From assembly GCA_026391835.1 (NCBI GenBank), contig JAPLDF010000034.1, positions 1-64,000 on the forward strand: 64,000 nucleotides of DNA. Reading direction: 5' to 3'. This document shows, one piece after another, positions 32,799 to 41,113 of the stretch. Each line of letters opens with the position of its first letter. The first letter of the stretch is position 1. The translations under genes were made by a program, and so were the position numbers. The DNA is from Bacteroidota bacterium (GTDB taxonomy: Bacteria > Bacteroidota > Bacteroidia > Bacteroidales > FEN-979). The notes under the pieces were generated by a model. The model was not told where the DNA came from. It saw only the letters and a program-made list of their open reading frames with translations, and made no database searches.

Positions 32799-33869
32799 AT
32801 GTACGAGAAAAAAGATAAAAAAACAGGTGATGCCAGATCAGGGCTTACATCCCTTGCCGAGCTGGGTGAATTTGGGTTGATCGACCGGCTGACAAAGAAT
32901 GTGAAACACTATCATCCCGATACCCTGAAAGGCATAGGAGATGATGCAGCGGTGATCGATGCCGGAACGCGGGTGATGCTGCTTTCAACCGACCTGCTGA
33001 TCGAAGGGATCCATTTCGACCTGACCTATATGCCCTTCAGGCACCTTGGGTACAAGGCTGCCGTGGTAAATATTTCAGACATTGCCGCGATGAACGGCAT
33101 TCCCAAACAAATGACCGTTTCACTGGCCGTGTCGAGCAGGTTTTCGGCCGAAGCCCTCGATGAGTTGTATGCCGGTGTCCTGATGGCCTGTGAAAAATAC
33201 AAGGTCGACCTGGTGGGAGGCGACACCAGCTCGAATGTAAAGGGGATGATGATCTCGGTTTCAATTGTCGGTGAAGCGAAAAAAGAGGAGGTCATCTATC
33301 GCAGCGGGGCCGGGACGGGAGACCTGCTTTGTGTTACGGGCGACCTGGGAAGTGCCTATATCGGGCTGCTTATCCTGGAACGTGAAAAGTCGGTATTCCA
33401 GGTTGATCCGAACATGCAGCCGGAACTGTCGGGGTTCGATTACCAGATCGGCCGCCAGCTGAGGCCTGAAGCGAGGACCGATATCCGCAACCTGCTCCTC
33501 GGCATCGGGGTGATGCCCACCTCCATGATCGACATTTCAGACGGACTGGCTTCGGAAGTGCTGCATATCTGCAAACAGTCCGGTGTCGGATGCAAAATTT
33601 TCGAGGGGAAAATCCCCATGGATGAACATACCCGCGAACTTGCCAAGGAGTACAAGATCATCCCGAGCGTTGCCGCGCTGAGCGGCGGGGAAGATTACGA
33701 ACTCCTTTTCACCGTGAAACAGGAGGATTACGAAAAGATCAAGGATATTGCCGGGATTGCCATCATCGGGCACATGACCCCGGCATCCGAAGGGAAATAC
33801 ATGATCACCCCCGACGGGAAATCCATCCCGCTTACGGCGCAGGGATGGGATGGGATGAAGGGGAGGTGA
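32799..33869 (+). CDS. thiL: Thiamine-monophosphate kinase
   Basis: A 356-residue cytosolic kinase making thiamine diphosphate from thiamine monophosphate. It has the family blocks KGIGDDAAVID, STDLLIEGIHFDL, VNISDIAAM, LVGGDTS, SMIDISDGLASEV and SGGEDYELLF, which cover the Mg-ATP and substrate sites. The ATG at 32799 is chosen: the frame is open to 32712 but the extra 29 residues run through promoter-like DNA. It is a monocistronic gene, convergent with the threonine aldolase gene, and a heptamer repeat starts 4 nt after its stop codon. Confidence 0.93.
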   Translation: MYEKKDKKTGDARSGLTSLAELGEFGLIDRLTKNVKHYHPDTLKGIGDDAAVIDAGTRVMLLSTDLLIEGIHFDLTYMPFRHLGYKAAVVNISDIAAMNGIPKQMTVSLAVSSRFSAEALDELYAGVLMACEKYKVDLVGGDTSSNVKGMMISVSIVGEAKKEEVIYRSGAGTGDLLCVTGDLGSAYIGLLILEREKSVFQVDPNMQPELSGFDYQIGRQLRPEARTDIRNLLLGIGVMPTSMIDISDGLASEVLHICKQSGVGCKIFEGKIPMDEHTRELAKEYKIIPSVAALSGGEDYELLFTVKQEDYEKIKDIAGIAIIGHMTPASEGKYMITPDGKSIPLTAQGWDGMKGR

Positions 33870-33872
33870 AAG

Positions 33873-33907
33873 AATATCGAATATCGAATAATGAATATCG
33901 AATAATG
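33873..33907. repeat. Heptamer repeat (AATATCG/AATAATG), 5 units after thiL
   Basis: Units AATATCG, AATATCG, AATAATG, AATATCG and AATAATG are joined without spacers in the 41-bp gap between thiL and the convergent aldolase gene, beginning 4 nt after the thiL stop and ending 4 nt before the aldolase stop. Confidence 0.8.
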
Positions 33908-33910
33908 AAG

Positions 33911-34924
33911 TTAAAGGGTTTTTAGGACGGATTCAGTTTGGGAGAGCATTGAATCGCTGAAATCGAGGTGTGTGACAAAACGCACGGTTTGCGGATCAAT
34001 CGTGATGGCATGGATGTCGTGCTCCTTCAGCCTGGCCAGGAAGTCCATTGCGCCATTTTTTTTCTTCAGGGTAAAAATTACGATGTTTGTCTCAACCGGT
34101 ATCACCGATTCAACCAGCGGATGGGTTGCCAGCAAACCACCAAGATGGCGGGCCCGGTCGTTATCCATCTTCAGCCGGCCGACATTATGTTCGAGGGCAT
34201 AAAGTCCTGCTGCAGCCAGGTACCCGGCCTGTCGCATGGCTCCGCCAAATGCTTTGCGCACCCGGCGGGCCTTCCTGATGAAGGATTTTTCGCCGAGGAG
34301 CAACGAACCGACGGGAGCACCCAGCCCCTTTGACAAACAAATGGACACAGAGTCGAACAACCTTCCGTAAATCCCGGGCTTCTCACCCGTTTCAGCAAGT
34401 GCATTGAACAGCCGCGCCCCGTCGAGGTGGAACTTAAGCCCGTGGCGACGGCAAACCTCTGAAATGGCCTCAAGGTCAGCATATTTGTAAATCGTGCCAC
34501 CACCCTTGTTCATGGTATTTTCTGCCTCAACCAGCGATGTCACCGGCCGGTGGATGTCATCAGGGTTGATATGGGTTTCAACCTCTCCGGCAGTGATCTG
34601 TCCCCGCGGACCATCGAGCAGGCACACCGATGCGCCTGAATTGCGCATGATGGCCCCGCCTTCATAATAATAAACATGTGAAAATTTGTGGCAGATCACC
34701 TCATCCCCGGGCCTGGTATGAACGTTGATGGCAACCTGGTTGGTCATGGTCCCGGATGGACAAAAGAGTGCAGCTTCTTTCCCAAACATCGCTGCGGCGT
34801 GCTCTTCCAGCGCAATCACTGTCGGGTCATCACCAAAAACATCATCGCCTACCCTGGCCGAAAACATGGCTTCAAGCATCTCCCTGGATGGCCTTGTTAC
34901 CGTATCGCTTCTTAAGTCTATCAT
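33911..34924 (-). CDS. Low-specificity L-threonine aldolase-like PLP enzyme
   Basis: A 337-residue fold-type I PLP enzyme. MIDLRSDTVTRPS, GDDVFGDDPTV, FCPSGTMTNQVAI, FHLDGARLFNA and ICLSKGLGAPVGS (the Schiff-base lysine) are the classical blocks of threonine aldolases, which split L-threonine or allo-threonine to glycine and acetaldehyde. The start codon shares one base with the TAA of the preceding beta-propeller gene (TAATG), suggesting coupled translation, although the two products have no obvious common pathway. Confidence 0.9.
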   Translation of the reverse strand: MIDLRSDTVTRPSREMLEAMFSARVGDDVFGDDPTVIALEEHAAAMFGKEAALFCPSGTMTNQVAINVHTRPGDEVICHKFSHVYYYEGGAIMRNSGASVCLLDGPRGQITAGEVETHINPDDIHRPVTSLVEAENTMNKGGGTIYKYADLEAISEVCRRHGLKFHLDGARLFNALAETGEKPGIYGRLFDSVSICLSKGLGAPVGSLLLGEKSFIRKARRVRKAFGGAMRQAGYLAAAGLYALEHNVGRLKMDNDRARHLGGLLATHPLVESVIPVETNIVIFTLKKKNGAMDFLARLKEHDIHAITIDPQTVRFVTHLDFSDSMLSQTESVLKTL

Positions 34925-35931
34925 TATTTCGATATCACAACGATTCCAAATGAACCCGGGACAACTGTCCGCTTGTCATTATCCATTGTTACCTCCCCCG
35001 AAGGCAGGTACATCCGGTTTGTAGTTTCGTCATAGGTGATGGTGCGTGCACCCTTCCTGGTGGCAAGCGCTTGTATCACGAGGCAGTTGTCAGGGCCATT
35101 CTGGCGGATTACGGTAATGGAACCTTCGCCATTGGATGAAACGACCTTGTGTTCGTCAGGGATAAAAAGGAGGCCATCGCATCCTTCGCCCATGGGCAGG
35201 CTGGCGACAATCCTGCCGCTTTTGGCATCCATGACAACCACCTGGTTCGATTCGCTGCATGCCGAAAACAACCGGTTGTTCTTCAGATCGAGGGCCAGTC
35301 CCGTTGGTTCTTTTGCCGGATCAAGCGGCCATTCGGCATCAATTTTCAAGGTGATGGCGTCAAACTTCACCACGGTGGACTTGTCCTCGATGTTGCAGAA
35401 TATTTTTCCGTTCCCGTCCGACACTGCGGCTTCCGGCTTGCCCGAAACAGGCAGCGTGCCAACAACCTTGTTGGTCGTTGCATCAATGGCAGTGACGGAG
35501 TTTCCCTTGCCATTGAAGGTAAAGACCCGGTTGCTGAACGCATCATACAGGATAAAATCGGGATTTTTGCCTGTAATGACCTTATCGAGTACTTTTAATG
35601 TTTTCAGATCGAATATGATGACCGAATCAAGTTTGCCTGCACTGATAAAACCCTTGTTCAGGTCCGGCACAAGGGCAATCCCGTGAACCCCGGTGGTATT
35701 TGGTATCTGGCCGATAAGTTTTTCTGTTTTCAGATCAACCACCTCCACGCAGGTGGCATGTGAAACGAATAACCGCTGGGTTTGCTTGTCAACGGTAAGG
35801 TAATCCCAGCTGCCGTTCCCTTCGACGGGGATGGTTTTAATTACTTTGAATTCGCCGGATCCGGCCTGCGCGAATGACATGTGCGTTACAAAAATGAAAG
35901 TTGCAACAAGGAAGAGAGACAGGTATTTCAT
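34924..35931 (-). CDS. Exported YncE-like beta-propeller protein
   Basis: A 335-residue protein with a signal peptide (YLSLFLVATFIFVTHMSFAQ). Repeats of about 40 residues (HATCVEVVDLKTEKLIGQIP, SVIIFDLKTLKVLDKV, SVTAIDATTNKVVGTLP, QVVVMDAKSGRIVASLP) match seven-bladed YVTN/YncE-type propellers. Such proteins are periplasmic; some bind DNA or act in redox systems, but the role is mostly unknown. It is upstream of, and overlaps by one base, the threonine aldolase gene. Confidence 0.85.
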   Translation of the reverse strand: MKYLSLFLVATFIFVTHMSFAQAGSGEFKVIKTIPVEGNGSWDYLTVDKQTQRLFVSHATCVEVVDLKTEKLIGQIPNTTGVHGIALVPDLNKGFISAGKLDSVIIFDLKTLKVLDKVITGKNPDFILYDAFSNRVFTFNGKGNSVTAIDATTNKVVGTLPVSGKPEAAVSDGNGKIFCNIEDKSTVVKFDAITLKIDAEWPLDPAKEPTGLALDLKNNRLFSACSESNQVVVMDAKSGRIVASLPMGEGCDGLLFIPDEHKVVSSNGEGSITVIRQNGPDNCLVIQALATRKGARTITYDETTNRMYLPSGEVTMDNDKRTVVPGSFGIVVISK

Positions 35932-36061
35932 GGTTTAATTTTTTATCAAAGGTCGGAAAAAACCGGAATCAATTATAACTGATGGAAAATTCCCGGTAAA
36001 TAATCTTATGAAAATGTTCCAGGCTGCCATGGCTTAATTTTCAGTGCCTGCTTTTATTGTG

Positions 36062-36069
36062 TAAATTTG
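36062..36069 (+). promoter_or_regulatory. Predicted -7 box (TAAATTTG) of the LruC lipoprotein gene
   Basis: TAAATTTG lies 21 nt before the ATG at 36091. TTTT at 36038-36041 is 20 nt further upstream and may serve as a weak -33 element. The 159-bp gap 35932-36090 shows nothing else. Confidence 0.45.
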
Positions 36070-36090
36070 TAAGGTTACAACCTGATAAGC

Positions 36091-38361
36091 ATGAAAAAAA
36101 CTGTTCTGCTGGTATCCATCGCCTGGTTGATGATCATGATGCTGAACAGCTGTCACAAAACAGTGGCACCGGAAGTGATTCCGACCACCATGGACAACCT
36201 GGTTGTTCCGCCCGGGTTTGACTGGGAATCGAGCCGCCTGGTCAATTTAACCATCGGGATTGATTTGCTTGCAGTAAATATCGGATCACTTTGCCGGATT
36301 TCGGTTTACGACAATTATCCTGATCAGGATGGAAGCCTTTTAATTACGGGAGCTGCCGGGTACGAATCTCCTTTTGAATACGGACTGAGAGTTCCGGCAT
36401 CACTCCGGAAAATCTACCTCCTGGCAGAAGACGGAACGGGATTTTCAAGGATCGACAGTGTGGCCGTATCTGCGACTGTCCATTATACGTTCACCCAGGC
36501 TTCGCTGAAAAACAGCCAGGGCATGTCATCCGATCCCGACTGCAGCGGGGCGACACCGGCGAAAACGCTTTCCGGGGACCAAACCTACACCATCAACAAC
36601 GGAACCTGGTATGTGACCGGAACCTTTACCGGGACGATCAATTTTGGCTCCGCGGGGGCATCCATCAATGTTTGCGGGACCTTTCATCCGCAAAACGTTA
36701 ACAACATGGGCACCGGGTGCTTCATCGCAGTAACCCAGGGAGGCACCTTCCAGATGGACAACACCCTGGTGATGGGGAATGGCTCCAGGCTGACCTTGTT
36801 CAGCAATTCGCATATCCTGCTCGGCGGGCTGAACATGAACGGAACAACGCCCAGGATTATCAACTATGGCAATGATTTTGTCATCAATTCACAATTTTCG
36901 CCAGGCGGTTCACTCGAGAATTACGGTTCAATGGTCATGAACAACGGACTCAATGTAAATTCCAATGCCAGCCTTTTTGTGACAACCGGTTCCCTCACCA
37001 TCAACGGCAACTTCAACCTGAACACCTCCATTACCAACAACGGGGCTATTGAGGTATTCGGACAGTTTAACCTGAACAACGGAACGTTGTATCACAACTG
37101 CAAGCTGATTGTGCACCAGGATATGAACCTGGGCAGCGGGAACCTTACGATGAACGGAGCTTATTTAAAAGAAACCGGGTCCCTGCAGGTCAATTCGGGA
37201 GCTACCGTGTTGCTGAAAAACAACTCGATGATATCAACTTCCACTTACCAGCAAAACACCGACATCCAGGGTACAGGAGGAAGAAGCACCATCAAGGTAA
37301 GCAATTCGGGTTTGATCAACGGGCAAAACAAGGTCACAGGCTCAATAGAAATGGTAACCCCTTCGGGAACACTCAGTACCGGAGGCAGCGCCAACTTTGT
37401 CAACGGGGCGAAGCTTACAAAAATATCGACCGCCACCAATATCATCCCGGTCTCGAACTGCAATCCCGAAGGAATCGGGGGCACTCCCCCTCCTGCCGAT
37501 GCCGACGCGGATGGCGTTCCCGACATCCTTGACAATTATCCTTCGGATGCGACACGTGCGTTCGACAATTACTACCCGTCAAAATCTGCGTACGGATCCC
37601 TTGCATTTGAAGATCTCTGGCCATCAAAAGGCGATTACGACCTGAATGACCTGGTGGTCGACTACCGGTACAGGATCGTGACCAATGCCCAGAACAAGGT
37701 GGTGGACCTAAAACCCAATTTTTATGTGCGTGCAGCTGGCGCAGGCTTAAGCAATGGTTTTGGCTTCCAGGTCGACGGCGTACTTCCGGGACAGGTAGCA
37801 TCGGTTACAGGATCATCGCTCCTGAATGGATACATCTCTGTTGCCTCCAATGGTGTTGAAAATGGCCAGGCAAAAGCCGTGATCATCGTTTTTGACAATT
37901 TCAACAATGTCATTCACCGTGCCGGCACGGGTTTTTACAACACCGATCCGGCCAAACCCAAAGGATATGGGGATACCGTGAAGATCACCATTCATTTTAC
38001 CTCCCCGCTTGCACAGTCGGTGGTTGGGTCCCCTCCCTACAACCCTTTCCTGATAAAAAACAAGGACCGCCCGATGGAAGTGCACCTTGCGGACCACCCT
38101 CCGACATCGCTCGCCAATATTGGTTTATTTGGCACAGGCAGTGATAATTCGAACCCTGCAACAGGACGTTATTACAAATCATCCTCCAACCTTCCCTGGG
38201 CATTGAACCTGCCGGCGCAATATGATTATACAGCCGAACAGATTCCCGTTATCGAAGGTTACACCCATTTTGCCGCATGGTCGCAATCATCAGGCGGCCA
38301 ATACCCCGACTGGTACATCAATCAATCGGGATACCGCAATGTCGCAAAAATTTTCCAGTAG
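36091..38361 (+). CDS. LruC domain-containing lipoprotein
   Basis: A 756-residue predicted lipoprotein (IAWLMIMMLNSC, Cys21). The middle (about 155-460) is Asn/Gly-rich with short repeats such as NGTWYVTGTFTGTINFGSAG and NLNNGTLYHN, a pattern of a right-handed beta-helix or adhesin-like stalk. A DADADGVPDILDNYPSD calcium loop leads to the LruC domain, recognised by YGSLAFEDLWPSKGDYDLNDLVVDY. LruC proteins are envelope proteins of unknown role in Bacteroidota, Leptospira and others. The TAG stop is the first part of a palindrome. It may be co-transcribed with the three genes after it. Confidence 0.85.
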   Translation: MKKTVLLVSIAWLMIMMLNSCHKTVAPEVIPTTMDNLVVPPGFDWESSRLVNLTIGIDLLAVNIGSLCRISVYDNYPDQDGSLLITGAAGYESPFEYGLRVPASLRKIYLLAEDGTGFSRIDSVAVSATVHYTFTQASLKNSQGMSSDPDCSGATPAKTLSGDQTYTINNGTWYVTGTFTGTINFGSAGASINVCGTFHPQNVNNMGTGCFIAVTQGGTFQMDNTLVMGNGSRLTLFSNSHILLGGLNMNGTTPRIINYGNDFVINSQFSPGGSLENYGSMVMNNGLNVNSNASLFVTTGSLTINGNFNLNTSITNNGAIEVFGQFNLNNGTLYHNCKLIVHQDMNLGSGNLTMNGAYLKETGSLQVNSGATVLLKNNSMISTSTYQQNTDIQGTGGRSTIKVSNSGLINGQNKVTGSIEMVTPSGTLSTGGSANFVNGAKLTKISTATNIIPVSNCNPEGIGGTPPPADADADGVPDILDNYPSDATRAFDNYYPSKSAYGSLAFEDLWPSKGDYDLNDLVVDYRYRIVTNAQNKVVDLKPNFYVRAAGAGLSNGFGFQVDGVLPGQVASVTGSSLLNGYISVASNGVENGQAKAVIIVFDNFNNVIHRAGTGFYNTDPAKPKGYGDTVKITIHFTSPLAQSVVGSPPYNPFLIKNKDRPMEVHLADHPPTSLANIGLFGTGSDNSNPATGRYYKSSSNLPWALNLPAQYDYTAEQIPVIEGYTHFAAWSQSSGGQYPDWYINQSGYRNVAKIFQ

Positions 38362-38395
38362 GGGCAATTCCAGAATTGCCCCAATTCCAGAATTG
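38361..38395. repeat. Palindromic repeat at the stop codon of the LruC gene
   Basis: 38361-38382 is a 10-bp stem (GGGGCAATTC with GAATTGCCCC) around a 2-nt centre, and 38382-38395 is a second shorter copy (CAATTCCAGAATTG). The first base lies in the stop codon of the preceding gene. Two further related words follow up to 38410. Confidence 0.7.
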
Positions 38396-38501
38396 CCCTC
38401 ATTCCGGGATTATCCCGATTGTCCACCCGCGAATTTTCCAACCCCTCCCAATCTTCAACCAGGGAATAAAAGGAATTTTCCTATTTTTACAAAAAAAAAT
38501 C

Positions 38502-39143
38502 ATGAAACATCTTTTTCTCTCACTCTTTATATTCTTGTGGGCAACCCCCTGCCTTCTGGCGCAAAACCCCGCCGGTCCCGATACCCTGCTCAAAAAGAGC
38601 GAGGGAGCCCGCATTGATTCAACGGTTAAAACCGAAGCAGCAGCAACGAAGCAACAGGAGCAGCCTGCCAAAGCACATGTCCGCAGGGATACACGCCCCC
38701 TGAAGGACCGGATCAATTTCGACCTGCCTGCCAGCTTCTGGGTGAACCCCAGCCAGATTTTCGGGGAGATCTCCATCCTTGTTTCATACCGTTTTCCGAA
38801 GATCCTGAGCATCGGGACCGGCCCGACATATATCTTTAATTACCAACGTGGTGCAAATAAATACCTGAACGGTTTTGGAGGCAAGGTCTTTGTAAAAGCC
38901 CAGCTGCTTAAATTTTTATATGCATTTACAGAGTACCAGGGGATCAACAACCAGTATATCAGCAACTGGACCCCGGTTACAGTCAGCAAGGAATACACCG
39001 ATTCGTGGTTCGTCGGTGCCGGATTCAACATCAGGCTTGGACGCCGGTCCGGCATCAATATGTCGGTGCTGTACGACCTCCTCCATGATTCACACTCACC
39101 TTACAATAGTGCAACCACCTATCGTTTTGGATTTTCCTTTTAA
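38502..39143 (+). CDS. Predicted outer-membrane beta-barrel protein
   Basis: A 213-residue exported protein. HLFLSLFIFLWATPCLLAQ is the signal peptide; this ATG at 38502 is preferred to one at 38277, whose extra residues come from the palindromic repeats. After a Thr/Gln/Ala-rich linker (residues 25-60) alternating hydrophobic strands end in aromatic residues, e.g. FGEISILVSYRF, ILSIGTGPTYIF, FVKAQLLKFLYAF, and the C-terminus YRFGFSF, typical of small outer-membrane barrels. Its stop TAA shares a base with the next start codon. Confidence 0.65.
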   Translation: MKHLFLSLFIFLWATPCLLAQNPAGPDTLLKKSEGARIDSTVKTEAAATKQQEQPAKAHVRRDTRPLKDRINFDLPASFWVNPSQIFGEISILVSYRFPKILSIGTGPTYIFNYQRGANKYLNGFGGKVFVKAQLLKFLYAFTEYQGINNQYISNWTPVTVSKEYTDSWFVGAGFNIRLGRRSGINMSVLYDLLHDSHSPYNSATTYRFGFSF

Positions 39144-39664
39144 TGATGACGGCAATTTCAGAAATACTCTCCGATAAACTTATAAAACCAGGGGCGAAGA
39201 CCGGGCTGTTAAGCAAAATGATCCTTGCAGGCGACCTCGGTGTTGAACAGCTCCTGCAATTTGCTTCAACCGCAAAAGATCCTTCCCTGGCCACCTGCAT
39301 TGAAGCCCTTGAATTCGTTTCGGCAAGTCAACCCGGATTGATCACCAAAACCTGTTTTGAATTCGTTACTGGCCAGCTCAAAAGCAAGGCACCCCGTGTG
39401 AGGTGGGAATCGGCGAGGGTGGTTGCAAATACAGCGTTTCTTTACCCTGCGAGGCTCGATGCTGCCATCACCAACCTGCTTGCAAATACGGAGCATACAG
39501 GAACTGTTGTCAGGTGGAGTGCCGCCGGAGCCCTGGCAGCGATCCTGAAGTTAAAGACCTCCCGCAATACCGGGCTGATCCCCGCAGTGGAGGCAATTAT
39601 GGAGCGGGAAGAAAAGAACAGCATCCGGAAAATCTATGCGGCGGCTTTAAAAAAAACTGTCTGA
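39143..39664 (+). CDS. HEAT-repeat-like protein
   Basis: A 173-residue soluble, alpha-helical protein without signal peptide. Helix pairs such as SKAPRVRWESARVVANTAF and GTVVRWSAAGALAAILKL resemble HEAT repeats, which serve as protein-binding scaffolds. The start overlaps the previous stop (TAATG), so it is translationally coupled to the barrel protein, and a beta-lactamase fusion gene follows after 16 bp. The partner is not known. Confidence 0.65.
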   Translation: MMTAISEILSDKLIKPGAKTGLLSKMILAGDLGVEQLLQFASTAKDPSLATCIEALEFVSASQPGLITKTCFEFVTGQLKSKAPRVRWESARVVANTAFLYPARLDAAITNLLANTEHTGTVVRWSAAGALAAILKLKTSRNTGLIPAVEAIMEREEKNSIRKIYAAALKKTV

Positions 39665-39680
39665 AATCATCATTCATCAT

Positions 39681-40898
39681 ATGAAACAAGTACGACTTTT
39701 ATACTTGCCGGTCCTGTTCATCATGATGGGGCATGTGGCGTTATTTGCCCAGCCGGCGGCTGATACCCTGAAAATCCACCTGGGCATGATCCTTGACCAG
39801 TGGCACCGTGATGCTGCTGAAAGCAACCACGATGCCTACATAGGAGCCATGACCACCAACGGGGTATTCATTGGCACCGATGCCACGGAATACTGGACCA
39901 CCGCAGAATTCCGGGCATGGAGCAAACCCTATTTCGACAGGAAAAAAACATGGCACTTTAAACCGTTCAGCAGGAATATATATATCGGTGACACAGGGAG
40001 CACTGCCTGGTTTGATGAGTTGCTCGACACGCAGATGGGAATTTGCCGGGGCAGCGGATTGCTTGAAAAACAGCACGGGCAGTGGAAGATCGCACAGTAT
40101 GTCCTCTCGGCAACCATCCCCAATGATATCATGAAAAAGGTTACCGGCATGAAGTCGGCAGCCGACTCCGCACTGGTCCTCAAGAGCATCTTCGACAAGT
40201 ACCACATGACCGGGACCATCCTGCTTCTCGATCCATTGAAAAACAAACTCTTCGGGTACAACCCTGCACGATGGGACAGCGGCTATCTCCCTGCTTCCAC
40301 CTTTAAAATACCGAACGCGCTCATCGCCCTGGAAACCGGTGCAATCGACACCGGCTATGTATTCAGGTGGCACGGCGAAAAACGCAGGCTTCCGCAATGG
40401 GAAAAGGATCTCAGCCTGGGTGAAGCATTCCGGGTTTCATGTGTTCCATGTTTCCAGGAACTTGCCAGGAAAACCGGCGCAGCAAAGATGAATTCCTTCC
40501 TCAAACAAATGAATTACCCCGGCATGGATGTTCGCGCCGACAACATCGACATCTTCTGGCTGGAAGGAAATTCACGGATTACGCCCCGGCAGCAGGTGGA
40601 TTTTGTCCGACGGCTGCATGAAGAGAAACTGCCTTTGAAAAAATCCGTGATGCAGGCGATGAAATCCATCATGGTCATTGAAGTTACCCCGGAAAATACG
40701 CTGGGCGGCAAAACAGGATGGGCCATCCGGAACGGGAACAATTACGGGTGGTTCACAGGCTGGCTCGAAACGAAAGACGGTGTATTCTATATCGCTGCCC
40801 TCGTTGAGCCCAAAGACCAGGATAAGGTCGACGACTTTGCCGCTGCGCGGAAGACGGTCACCATGGAGGTGCTGCGGTTTTATGGGATAATCAGATAA
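39681..40898 (+). CDS. SnoaL/NTF2-like domain fused to class D beta-lactamase
   Basis: A 405-residue exported protein (signal LLYLPVLFIMMGHVALFAQ). Residues about 28-150 resemble a SnoaL-like NTF2 fold (MILDQWHRDAAESNHDAYIGAM ... HGQWKIAQYVLS; first block shortened in meaning to the DAAESNHDAYI helix). Residues 160-405 are an OXA-type serine hydrolase: S206-T-F-K209, S253-C-V255, FWLEGNSRI and K344-T-G346, with the right spacing. The usual YGN motif is replaced (NYPGM). So it has the key residues for beta-lactam hydrolysis, but resistance cannot be concluded. Beta-lactamase domains of this type alone are about 260 residues, hence the fusion is unusual. An octamer array begins right after the stop. 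Confidence 0.85.
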   Translation: MKQVRLLYLPVLFIMMGHVALFAQPAADTLKIHLGMILDQWHRDAAESNHDAYIGAMTTNGVFIGTDATEYWTTAEFRAWSKPYFDRKKTWHFKPFSRNIYIGDTGSTAWFDELLDTQMGICRGSGLLEKQHGQWKIAQYVLSATIPNDIMKKVTGMKSAADSALVLKSIFDKYHMTGTILLLDPLKNKLFGYNPARWDSGYLPASTFKIPNALIALETGAIDTGYVFRWHGEKRRLPQWEKDLSLGEAFRVSCVPCFQELARKTGAAKMNSFLKQMNYPGMDVRADNIDIFWLEGNSRITPRQQVDFVRRLHEEKLPLKKSVMQAMKSIMVIEVTPENTLGGKTGWAIRNGNNYGWFTGWLETKDGVFYIAALVEPKDQDKVDDFAAARKTVTMEVLRFYGIIR

Positions 40899-40902
40899 AC
40901 AA

Positions 40903-41046
40903 GCGGACGGGCGGACAGGCGGACAGGCGGACAGGCGGACAGGCGGACAGGCGGACAGGCGGACAGGCGGACAGGCGGACAGGCGGACGGGCGGACAGGC
41001 GGACAGGCGGACAAGCGGACGGGCGGACGGGCGGACGGGCGGACGG
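40903..41046. repeat. Octamer tandem array (GCGGACAG), about 18 units
   Basis: Eighteen head-to-tail units of 8 bp, mostly GCGGACAG with GCGGACGG variants at both ends, start 4 nt after the beta-lactamase stop and end about 20 nt before a TAAATTTG promoter box of the TonB-type receptor gene. The array is far richer in G+C than the DNA around it. Three units of the same word lie inside murF. Copy number may vary between strains. Confidence 0.9.
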
Positions 41047-41067
41047 GGAAATGATGGTATTTTATTA

Positions 41068-41075
41068 TAAATTTG
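41068..41075 (+). promoter_or_regulatory. Predicted -7 box (TAAATTTG) of the receptor gene
   Basis: TAAATTTG lies 38 nt before the ATG at 41114. The -33 position falls at the very end of the octamer array (near 41045) and lacks TTTG. Confidence 0.4.
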
Positions 41076-41113
41076 CAGTCGTTTCTTTTGCCTCCATTAT
41101 TTCCTGATATTTT

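Noticed and set aside
32799-33869. TPP riboswitch before thiL
   Set aside because: The leader after the -7 box is only about 20 nt, too short, and no CTGAGA-type core is present.
38277-38501. Upstream extension of the beta-barrel protein
   Set aside because: The extra residues are coded by palindromic repeats and the end of the LruC gene; the signal peptide begins at 38502.
40903-41046. CRISPR array
   Set aside because: The repeats are 8 bp, head to tail and without spacers; this is a simple tandem repeat.
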